A stretch of DNA of 6,914 nt, from NCBI GenBank assembly GCA_035690425.1, contig DASSKO010000199.1:1-6914 (forward strand), given 5' to 3'. Origin of the DNA: DASSKO01 sp035690425. GTDB lineage: Bacteria > Actinomycetota > Actinomycetes > Propionibacteriales > Nocardioidaceae. Under the pieces are notes generated by a model that searched no databases, was not told the DNA's origin, and saw nothing but the letters and a program-made list of their open reading frames with translations. This document shows, in pieces, positions 1-6,914 of this stretch. The position numbers were made by a program, and so were the translations under genes. Position 1 is the first letter of the stretch. The number at the start of each line of letters is the position of its first letter.

Positions 1-250
1 GGCGATGACCGGACGCATCCAGACACACCGCGGCTTCATGCGCGGCTCGTACCTCGGCGCCGTCGGCGCGTTCGTCGGCGCCACCGTCGTCCCGCAGCGC
101 GACATCCCGCAACTCGCCGTCGACCACCCGATGCTGTTGTCGGCGGCCGCTCTCGCGGTCAGCGCCCTGGCCTGGGGCATTGTGGCGCTGGCCCGACTCG
201 AGAAGCGCTCGCCAACGCTGCCCCGTCACCACGCCTCGCTTCCCAAGTAA
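1..250 (+). CDS. C-terminal part of a small putative membrane protein (5'-truncated)
   Basis: The reading frame is open to the left edge and ends at TAA 248-250. The first ATG (position 5) has no room for a ribosome binding site inside the window, so this is most likely the tail of a longer gene. Numbering from that ATG, two hydrophobic stretches are visible, residues 15-30 and 43-63, separated by a short polar loop (QRDIPQLAVDHP). A basic, proline- and histidine-containing tail follows. The pattern of a histidine followed by RGFMRGSY before a membrane helix loosely recalls the end of DUF2306-type integral membrane proteins, but this is an impression from memory and I do not assign a function. 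It converges on lepA across a 281-bp gap. Third positions are mostly G/C, as expected for real coding sequence here. That something is coded here is fairly secure; the family is not. Confidence 0.6.
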   Translation, partial: AMTGRIQTHRGFMRGSYLGAVGAFVGATVVPQRDIPQLAVDHPMLLSAAALAVSALAWGIVALARLEKRSPTLPRHHASLPK

Positions 251-450
251 CCGCGTCCCCGGCGACGCCGCCACCACAACACCACAGCCGTAACGCCGCA
301 CTGTCGCGTGACGCCTGGCCAGATAGTTCGACCTACGAGGACTCAAACAGGTCGCAGGTCGCCGGATCGGTTCTCACTTCGCTGTACCACCGGACAAGTG
401 TTCGGCCGTACCCATCGCCGTGGACGCCATGTGACCTCGGCATCCCCGCG

Positions 451-498
451 CCTCCCGAGGCTTGCAGAGCCAGGGAAGCCCGAACACGCCTCGGGAGG
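451..498. terminator. Inverted repeat downstream of lepA, possible transcription terminator
   Basis: CCTCCCGAGG at 451-460 is perfectly complementary to CCTCGGGAGG at 489-498. One more C-G pair (461/488) makes an 11-bp stem, around a 26-nt loop. The loop contains a competing small inverted repeat (GGCTT 459-463 with AAGCC 476-480). The structure begins 33 nt beyond the lepA stop codon on the minus strand, a reasonable place for a terminator, and there is no U-tract, as is usual in high-GC actinobacteria. It could also serve the plus-strand gene ending at 250, though it is 200 bp away from it. The long loop makes it weaker than the hairpin at 2932-2961. I see no gene, RNA or other clear element in the rest of the 251-531 gap. 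Confidence 0.4.
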
Positions 499-531
499 AC
501 GGTGGACGAGAGCGGCCCGACGGCAAACGTC

Positions 532-2511
<1,980 letters not shown>

Positions 2512-2540
2512 TAGGCCTGGCTCGGCGTTTCCGTGGGGAT

Positions 2541-2570
2541 TTGGGACCGAAGTGGCCCCGCTGGTAACCT
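2541..2570 (+). promoter_or_regulatory. Candidate promoter of rpsT (sigma-70/SigA/HrdB-like, extended -10)
   Basis: TTGGGA at 2541-2546 resembles a -35 element, and TAACCT at 2565-2570 fits the actinobacterial -10 pattern TAnnnT, with an 18-bp spacer. TG at 2562-2563, one base before the -10, gives an extended -10 motif. Transcription would start near 2577, leaving a leader of roughly 65 nt before the rpsT GTG. The position in the divergent lepA-rpsT gap fits a strong ribosomal protein promoter. I saw no comparably convincing promoter for lepA on the other strand. The prediction rests on consensus and spacing only. Confidence 0.55.
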
Positions 2571-2628
2571 GACTCGTCGCGCGTACGCCAGTCGTGCGTG
2601 CAGACTCAGACCATCACCCAGCAGATGC

Positions 2629-2633
2629 GAAGG
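2629..2633 (+). promoter_or_regulatory. Ribosome binding site of rpsT, partly within a small hairpin
   Basis: GAAGG lies 10 nt before the GTG start at 2644, slightly farther than optimal. GAAG 2629-2632 can pair with CTTC 2639-2642 (4-bp stem, 6-nt loop), which would partly cover the site. The stem is short, so any effect on translation is speculative. Confidence 0.45.
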
Positions 2634-2643
2634 CTAAGCTTCC

Positions 2644-2904
2644 GTGGCGAACATCAAGTCCCAGATCAAGCGCATCCGGCAGAACAACGCTGCGCACGAG
2701 CGCAACAAGTCGGTGAAGTCCGCGCTCAAGACGGCCATGCGCCGCTTCCACGAGGCCGCCGACGCCGGCGACGTCGACAAGGCGCAGGAGTTCGCCCGAG
2801 CGGCCAACCGGCGCCTCGACAAGGCCGCGTCCAAAGGCGTGATCCACAAGAACCAGGCCGCCAACAAGAAGTCGGCGATCGCCAAGAAGGCCGGTTCGCT
2901 CTGA
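2644..2904 (+). CDS. rpsT: 30S ribosomal protein S20
   Basis: S20 is a primary 16S rRNA-binding protein that helps assemble the small ribosomal subunit. The 86-residue product has the normal family length and the hallmark start MANIKSQIKRIRQN. It is rich in Lys, Arg and Ala in long helices, with the conserved KSALKT region near 24-29 and the lysine-rich end GVIHKNQAANKKS...AKK at about 65-83. Translation starts at GTG 2644, confirmed by the family N-terminus. In E. coli the rpsT start is also non-AUG (UUG) and S20 represses its own translation; whether that occurs here is unknown. The gene stands alone on the plus strand, divergent from lepA and convergent with holA, with its own candidate promoter upstream and a strong hairpin downstream. 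Confidence 0.98.
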   Translation: MANIKSQIKRIRQNNAAHERNKSVKSALKTAMRRFHEAADAGDVDKAQEFARAANRRLDKAASKGVIHKNQAANKKSAIAKKAGSL

Positions 2905-2931
2905 GCGACTCCGCTGTACGAGTCTTGAGGT

Positions 2932-2961
2932 GAAGGCGCCGCCCGTTCGGGCGGCGCCTTC
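2932..2961. terminator. Perfect hairpin between rpsT and holA, probable bidirectional terminator
   Basis: GAAGGCGCCGCCC (2932-2944) pairs without mismatch with GGGCGGCGCCTTC (2949-2961) around a GTTC tetraloop. It lies 27 nt after the rpsT stop and 39 nt after the holA stop on the other strand, so it can end both convergent transcripts. The stem is almost all G-C. There is no strong U-tract in either direction, which is common for actinobacterial terminators. Confidence 0.85.
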
Positions 2962-3000
2962 GTCGTAGCGGCGACCAGCGACGGGTCGGATTCCAGCGGG

Positions 3001-3981
3001 TCAGTGCAGCCTGTGGGCGGTGTCGACGGCGAACACCATGCGTTCGAGGGCGTGCCCGGCGTCGCCGGAGGCGCCCTTGACGTCGGCATCTGCGCGCGCC
3101 ACTGCGGCAATGGCTACGGCCAGGCCCGGCTCGGTCCACCCGCGGGCCTGCCCCCGCAGCGACTTCAGCTTCCACGGGGGTACGCCGACCGCACGTGCGA
3201 GGTCACCTTCCCGCATGCTCCGCGGGGCCGACACCAGCCGCGCCAGCCCGCGCAGCCCGGACGCGAACGCGCTCGTCATCAGCACGGGCGCCACGCCGTT
3301 GCTCAACGCCCAGCGCAACTGCTCCAGCGCCTTGGCCAGCTCGCCCGCGATCGCGGCGTCGGCCACGGCGAACCCCTTGACCTCGGCGCGGCCGCCGAAG
3401 TAGCTGCGCACGAGGTCGCCGCCGATCTGCACGCCGGGGAAGTCGCTGGCCAGCTGCGCGGACGCGCCGGCCAGCGCACGGAGCTCTGCTCCGACCGCGT
3501 CGACGAGCATCGCCGCGGCCGGCTCATCGATGCGGCCGCCCGCCGCCCGCACCTCGGCGCTGACGAACCGCGGCAGCTCGTAGGGCTTGGGACTGTCGCA
3601 CTTGACCTCGACGGCCTTGGCCTTGCGCAGCTTGTCGAGGACTCCCTTGCCCTTCTGCCCTCCGCTGTGCACGAGCACCAGGGCGATGTCCGGGGCGGGA
3701 TCCCCGGCATAGGCGATCAACCGGCTCGCGGACTGCTCGGAGAGGTCCTGCAGGCCACGCACGACCACTGCACGAGACGTCGCGAACAACGAGGGGCTGG
3801 TGAGCTCGGCGAGCGCGCCGGGACCCAGCTCTTCCGCCGGGATCTCGGTGAGGTCTGCCTCGGAGTCGGCGCCCCGCAGTGCGCCCACGACCGAGGTGAC
3901 CGTGCGCTCGGCAAGGAACTCCTCGGGACCGGTGACCAGCGTGACCGATCCGAGGACCTGGGATGCAGAGGGGCCGGCCAT
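3001..3981 (-). CDS. holA: DNA polymerase III subunit delta (clamp loader)
   Basis: The delta subunit is the clamp-loader component that grips and opens the beta sliding clamp, in complex with delta-prime and tau/gamma subunits at the replication fork. The 326-residue product has the usual family length. It shows the N-terminal LVTGPEEFLAERTV segment (about 15-28), which sits where AAA+ proteins have a P-loop but lacks Walker residues, as expected for delta. Next come a beta-rich region with AVVVRGL (71-77) and IALVLVHSGGQKGKG (99-113), the lid region about 135-200 (PRFVSAEVRAAGGRID, ELRALAGASAQLASD), and a helical collar domain from about 205 with VPPWKLKSLRGQARGW (267-282). Start ATG 3981 fits the family N-terminus, but no clear Shine-Dalgarno precedes it. 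comEC ends 14 nt upstream, so translation is probably coupled to the upstream genes. The comEC-holA order is widely conserved in actinobacteria. Confidence 0.95.
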   Translation of the reverse strand: MAGPSASQVLGSVTLVTGPEEFLAERTVTSVVGALRGADSEADLTEIPAEELGPGALAELTSPSLFATSRAVVVRGLQDLSEQSASRLIAYAGDPAPDIALVLVHSGGQKGKGVLDKLRKAKAVEVKCDSPKPYELPRFVSAEVRAAGGRIDEPAAAMLVDAVGAELRALAGASAQLASDFPGVQIGGDLVRSYFGGRAEVKGFAVADAAIAGELAKALEQLRWALSNGVAPVLMTSAFASGLRGLARLVSAPRSMREGDLARAVGVPPWKLKSLRGQARGWTEPGLAVAIAAVARADADVKGASGDAGHALERMVFAVDTAHRLH

Positions 3982-3995
3982 CGCGAGCCACTATC

Positions 3996-6323
3996 TCACG
4001 GCCCACCCCCGGTGACGACCGCCGGACCGGAGTCGGATGCCACCACGACCACCATCCCGTCCTGGTCGGTGCGCAGCACATGGCTACCTACGTCGCGCAG
4101 CAGGTCGAGGGTGTCCGCGGCGGGGTGGCCGTAGTCGTTGTCGGCGCCGACGGAGATCAGCGAGACCGCCGGCGAGGCGGCGGCGAAGAACGCCGGATCC
4201 TGGTTCGGCGAACCGTGGTGCGGCACCTTCAGCACGTCGACATCGAGATCTGCCGCCGCCGCCAGCAGAGTCTGCTGCGCCGCCGGCTCGATGTCGCCGG
4301 TGAGCAGGATGGAAAGACCCGTCGCCTCCACCCGCATCACGATGCTCGCGTCGTTCTCCTCCGCACTCTCGGCCGCATGCCATCGGTCTGGCTCCGGCGC
4401 GGCTGCGGACTCGCTGGCGTCGGCCGGCGCGAGCACCTGCCAGCTCAGCGGCCCGACGCTGCGCGCCTCGCCGTGTTGCGCCTCGCGTACGGCGGCACCG
4501 TGCTCAGCCGCAACCGCCCGGACGGCGCGGAACTGCTGCGGAGGGGTCCGCAGCGGCCCGATCTCGACCTCGGCCACCTGGCGACCGTCGAACACCCCCG
4601 GGAGCCCGCCGGCGTGGTCGGCGTGCAGGTGGGTCAGCACCACCAGTGGCACCCGCTCCACCTCGAGGCGGTCGAGGCAGCGGTCGACCAGCTCGGGATC
4701 GGGGCCGGTGTCGACCACCACCGCCGCTCCGGAGCCGGCGTTGAGCACGACTGCGTCACCCTGACCGACATCGCACATGGCCAGCACCCAGCCCTTCGGC
4801 GGCCAGCCGAGGCCGGCCGCCGGCTGCACGATTACCACACCGGTCACGGCCACCAGTGCCAGGCAGCCGGTGCGATGGGCCAGCACCCGAGGAGCGACCA
4901 GGGCGCCGCCGAGGCACAGCAGCGTCACGATCGCCACGGCCGATGCGGTGGTCGGCCATGGCACCGCCGCCCCTGGCAGGGCCGCTCCCTGCTCGGCGAC
5001 GGTGACGATCCACCACGCGGCGCGACCGGCGAGCCAGCCGACCACCGACGCGGCCTGGTCGCTGACCACCGACACCAGCGCGGCGACCAGCCCGAGCACA
5101 GTCGCCGGCCCCACTGCGGGCGCGGCCAGCAGGTTGGCCGCGACTGCGACGACGCTGACCTGCCCGGAGATCGCCACGATCACCGGGGTGCACGCCAGCT
5201 GGGCGGCAGCCGGGATGGAGAGCGCTTCCGCCAGCCATCTCGGCATCCACCGCGCGAGCGCGTCGCGCCAGCCGGGCGCCAGGATGACGATCGCGGCCGT
5301 CGCCAGCACGGAGAGCAGGAACCCCACCGAGCGTGCAAGCCAGGGGTCGACCAGCACGAGCACCAGCACCGCGACGCAGAGGGCACGGGTGCCACGCCGG
5401 CGTCCGCCGGCGCTGAGCCCGGCCATCGCAACAGCGCCCATCGCCGCGGCCCGCAGGACACTGGGGTCCGGACGGGCGAGGAGCACGAAGAACACCACCG
5501 CACCGAGGCCGGTCCAGGCGAGGCCCCGCCCCCGGACCCCGGCCAGGCGCACGACCGGCAGCAAGAAGCCGAGCAGCAACGTGAGGTTGGCACCGGAGAC
5601 CGCCAGCAGGTGAGTCAGCCCGGTGGCTCGAAAATCCTCCGCCACCTGCTCGGGCATGTCGCGGTCGTCACCGACCACGAGCGCCGGCACCAACGAGCGC
5701 TCCGCCGGCGGCAGCCCGGACACCGAGTCTCGCAGCCCCTGCCGCAGGTCATTGACCGCCGAGGCGACGACCGACGGCTGCTGCACGACCTTTGGCGGTC
5801 CCCGAGCGAACAGCACCGCGGCGAGATCGCGACCATCGGCGGCGCCCAGCCGCCCGCCCAGCCGCACCCGTTGACCGCTCTGCACCGACAGCCAGCCGGT
5901 GTCGGCGATGACCAGCACCGGCGAGCGCACCTCGACCGTGCGACCGCGCGCCGAGACGCGTTCCAGCCGAAGCTCGACCAGCACCATCTGACCGTAGGGC
6001 CCCTCGCGCGCGACCGGGTCGCTGCGCACCATCCCCTCGGCCTGCACCACGGCCCGCTCCGCGGCCCAGTCGCCGACCGGCCCCAGCGACACCGCGGTCA
6101 GCCGCAGCGCAGACACCGCGAGCGCCGCGCCTGCCAGCACAAGCACGGCGGCCGTGCGCGGGCGGTGCAGCGTCAACAGGCCGCCCGCCACCAGCACGGC
6201 GGCTCCTGCGATGTCGACGAGCACCGGCAACGACAGCCCGCCCGCAACCACGCACCAGGCGGTCGCCGCCGGCAGGACGAGCCGCAGGTCCGGCGGGTCG
6301 CCGTCGGCCTCAGCCGCGCTCAC
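3996..6323 (-). CDS. comEC: ComEC/Rec2 family DNA uptake channel with metallo-beta-lactamase domain
   Basis: ComEC is the inner-membrane protein that carries single-stranded DNA into the cytoplasm during natural transformation. The product has 775 residues, normal for a three-domain ComEC. The N-terminus has several membrane helices (about 13-77), then a soluble OB-fold/DUF4131-like segment (about 85-185). The Competence domain follows with about ten helices (238-500), opening with THLLAVSGANLTLL (237-250). The C-terminal metallo-beta-lactamase domain (about 512-775) has DVGQGD 518-523, HLHADH 565-570, TGDIE 675-679, PHHGS 701-705 and YGHP 731-734, so the metal-binding set looks complete and nuclease activity is plausible. 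I chose GTG 6323 because it overlaps the comEA stop (GTGA). The longer frame, starting at 6425, would only add 34 arginine-rich residues that are a shadow of comEA. Real competence of the host is not shown. Confidence 0.95.
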   Translation of the reverse strand: MSAAEADGDPPDLRLVLPAATAWCVVAGGLSLPVLVDIAGAAVLVAGGLLTLHRPRTAAVLVLAGAALAVSALRLTAVSLGPVGDWAAERAVVQAEGMVRSDPVAREGPYGQMVLVELRLERVSARGRTVEVRSPVLVIADTGWLSVQSGQRVRLGGRLGAADGRDLAAVLFARGPPKVVQQPSVVASAVNDLRQGLRDSVSGLPPAERSLVPALVVGDDRDMPEQVAEDFRATGLTHLLAVSGANLTLLLGFLLPVVRLAGVRGRGLAWTGLGAVVFFVLLARPDPSVLRAAAMGAVAMAGLSAGGRRRGTRALCVAVLVLVLVDPWLARSVGFLLSVLATAAIVILAPGWRDALARWMPRWLAEALSIPAAAQLACTPVIVAISGQVSVVAVAANLLAAPAVGPATVLGLVAALVSVVSDQAASVVGWLAGRAAWWIVTVAEQGAALPGAAVPWPTTASAVAIVTLLCLGGALVAPRVLAHRTGCLALVAVTGVVIVQPAAGLGWPPKGWVLAMCDVGQGDAVVLNAGSGAAVVVDTGPDPELVDRCLDRLEVERVPLVVLTHLHADHAGGLPGVFDGRQVAEVEIGPLRTPPQQFRAVRAVAAEHGAAVREAQHGEARSVGPLSWQVLAPADASESAAAPEPDRWHAAESAEENDASIVMRVEATGLSILLTGDIEPAAQQTLLAAAADLDVDVLKVPHHGSPNQDPAFFAAASPAVSLISVGADNDYGHPAADTLDLLRDVGSHVLRTDQDGMVVVVASDSGPAVVTGGGP

Positions 6324-6914
6324 ACCGTGACAAGCTCGCGGAGGTCGGCCAACGTCGCGTCGCCGATGCCGGAGACCTCGAGGAGTTCCTCGACCGTGCT
6401 GAACCTGCCGTGCTCGGCGCGCCACTGGAGGATGCTGGCGGCCGTCACCGGCCCGATCCCCGGCAGCTCCTCCAGCTGCGCACTGGTGGCGGTGTTGAGG
6501 TTGACCACAGCGGGCCCAACACCGGCCCCGACACCGGCCCCGACACCGGGGACCGGCTGTCCCGGGATCGCTGGTGCCGGCGGCGGCACCGCGGCCGGCA
6601 CCGGGGTGCCGACCAGGATCTGCTCGCCGTCGGCCAGTGGCCGAGCCAGGTTGAGCCCCGACAGGTCGACACCGCGACGTGGCCCTCCGGCCTGCTGCAA
6701 GGCGTCGATGACGCGTGAGCCCGCCGGCAGCGTCACGATCCCCGGCCGCCTGACCTTGCCGGCGACATGCACTACCAGTCCCACCGAGCTGGTGACACCG
6801 GTGCTGCCGAGCCCGGGCGGAGCCACGCTCTCGACCGGCGGCACACCTGCCTCGGTGACCGGGGCCGGGCTCGAGGTGACGGCCTGCGGCGGCGCCACGG
6901 ACGCCGCGGTGACC
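6320..6914 (-). CDS. comEA: ComEA family helix-hairpin-helix DNA-binding competence protein (5'-truncated)
   Basis: ComEA is a membrane-anchored extracytoplasmic receptor for double-stranded DNA that feeds ComEC. The frame is open to the right edge; GTG 6898 is a possible but unlikely start, since the usual N-terminal membrane anchor is missing and must lie outside. Counting from 6898, residues about 41-97 form a SLBB domain (LVVHVAGKVRRPGIVTL, then VIDALQQAGG and LNLARPLADGEQILV). A Pro/Gly/Ala/Val-rich linker follows at about 98-129. The C-terminal HhH2 domain is at about 131-192, with NLNTATSAQLEELPGIGP and a second hairpin VSGIGDATLADL. The HhH glycines (PGIG, SGIG) are intact. The stop overlaps the comEC start by 4 nt. 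SLBB-HhH ComEA proteins are the common form in Gram-positive bacteria. Confidence 0.94.
   Translation of the reverse strand, partial: VTAASVAPPQAVTSSPAPVTEAGVPPVESVAPPGLGSTGVTSSVGLVVHVAGKVRRPGIVTLPAGSRVIDALQQAGGPRRGVDLSGLNLARPLADGEQILVGTPVPAAVPPPAPAIPGQPVPGVGAGVGAGVGPAVVNLNTATSAQLEELPGIGPVTAASILQWRAEHGRFSTVEELLEVSGIGDATLADLRELVTV
6517..6552. repeat. Three tandem copies of a 12-bp unit inside comEA
   Basis: Units CAACACCGGCCC (6517-6528), CGACACCGGCCC (6529-6540) and CGACACCGGGGA (6541-6552) are near-identical and in frame. On the coding strand they give the GVGAGVGAGVG stretch in the linker between the SLBB and HhH domains of ComEA. Being a multiple of three, copy number could change without breaking the frame, altering only linker length. 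Confidence 0.8.

Noticed and set aside
312..345. tRNA-like stretch (AGTTCGACCT resembling a T-loop)
   Set aside because: No acceptor stem, anticodon arm or CCA context could be folded around it; it appears to be a chance match.
519..531. Small hairpin GACG-GCAAA-CGTC right after the lepA stop
   Set aside because: A 4-bp stem is expected by chance in such GC-rich DNA, and the larger inverted repeat at 451-498 is a better terminator candidate.
3004..4134. 376-codon open frame on the plus strand opposite holA
   Set aside because: It mirrors holA and runs into comEC. It lacks any recognisable motif, and its codon pattern follows from the GC bias of the real gene.
6324..6425. 34-residue N-terminal extension of comEC
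   Set aside because: It is arginine-rich, lies wholly inside comEA in another frame, and a GTG overlapping the comEA stop gives a natural start.

Overview
The window is very GC-rich (about 70% by eye, with strong G/C bias at third codon positions). It carries a housekeeping block typical of Actinomycetota, in the order comEA, comEC, holA, (convergent) rpsT, (divergent) lepA. Protein style (LepA N-terminal region, GTG starts, a terminator without a U-tract) suggests a high-GC actinobacterium, possibly Nocardioides or another member of the Propionibacteriales. That genus-level guess is inference from recalled family sequences, not from a search.

Layout from left to right: (1) positions 1-250, plus strand, the C-terminal end of a small membrane protein whose start lies outside the window; (2) positions 251-531, a non-coding convergent gap with a 10-11 bp inverted repeat just downstream of lepA; (3) lepA (elongation factor 4), minus strand, stop at 532 and start at GTG 2511 or possibly GTG 2415; (4) a divergent intergenic region holding a good candidate promoter for rpsT; (5) rpsT (ribosomal protein S20), plus strand, 2644-2904; (6) a perfect 13-bp-stem hairpin that probably terminates both rpsT and the opposing operon; (7) holA (DNA polymerase III delta), minus strand, 3001-3981; (8) comEC, minus strand, 3996-6323; (9) comEA, minus strand, 6320 to beyond the right edge, 5'-truncated.

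The three minus-strand genes comEA-comEC-holA look like one transcript. comEA and comEC overlap by 4 nt (GTGA), and comEC and holA are 14 nt apart with no evident Shine-Dalgarno before holA. ComEA would bind incoming double-stranded DNA outside the membrane. ComEC would form the membrane channel and, through its metallo-beta-lactamase-like domain, probably cut DNA. HolA is the clamp-loader subunit that opens the replication sliding clamp. rpsT and lepA are both translation genes and are transcribed away from each other.

I found no previously undescribed system. All long genes belong to well-known families and look intact, with expected motifs. The observations worth a second look are start-site corrections, operon coupling, regulatory sites, a small coding repeat and the unidentified partial membrane protein at the left edge.
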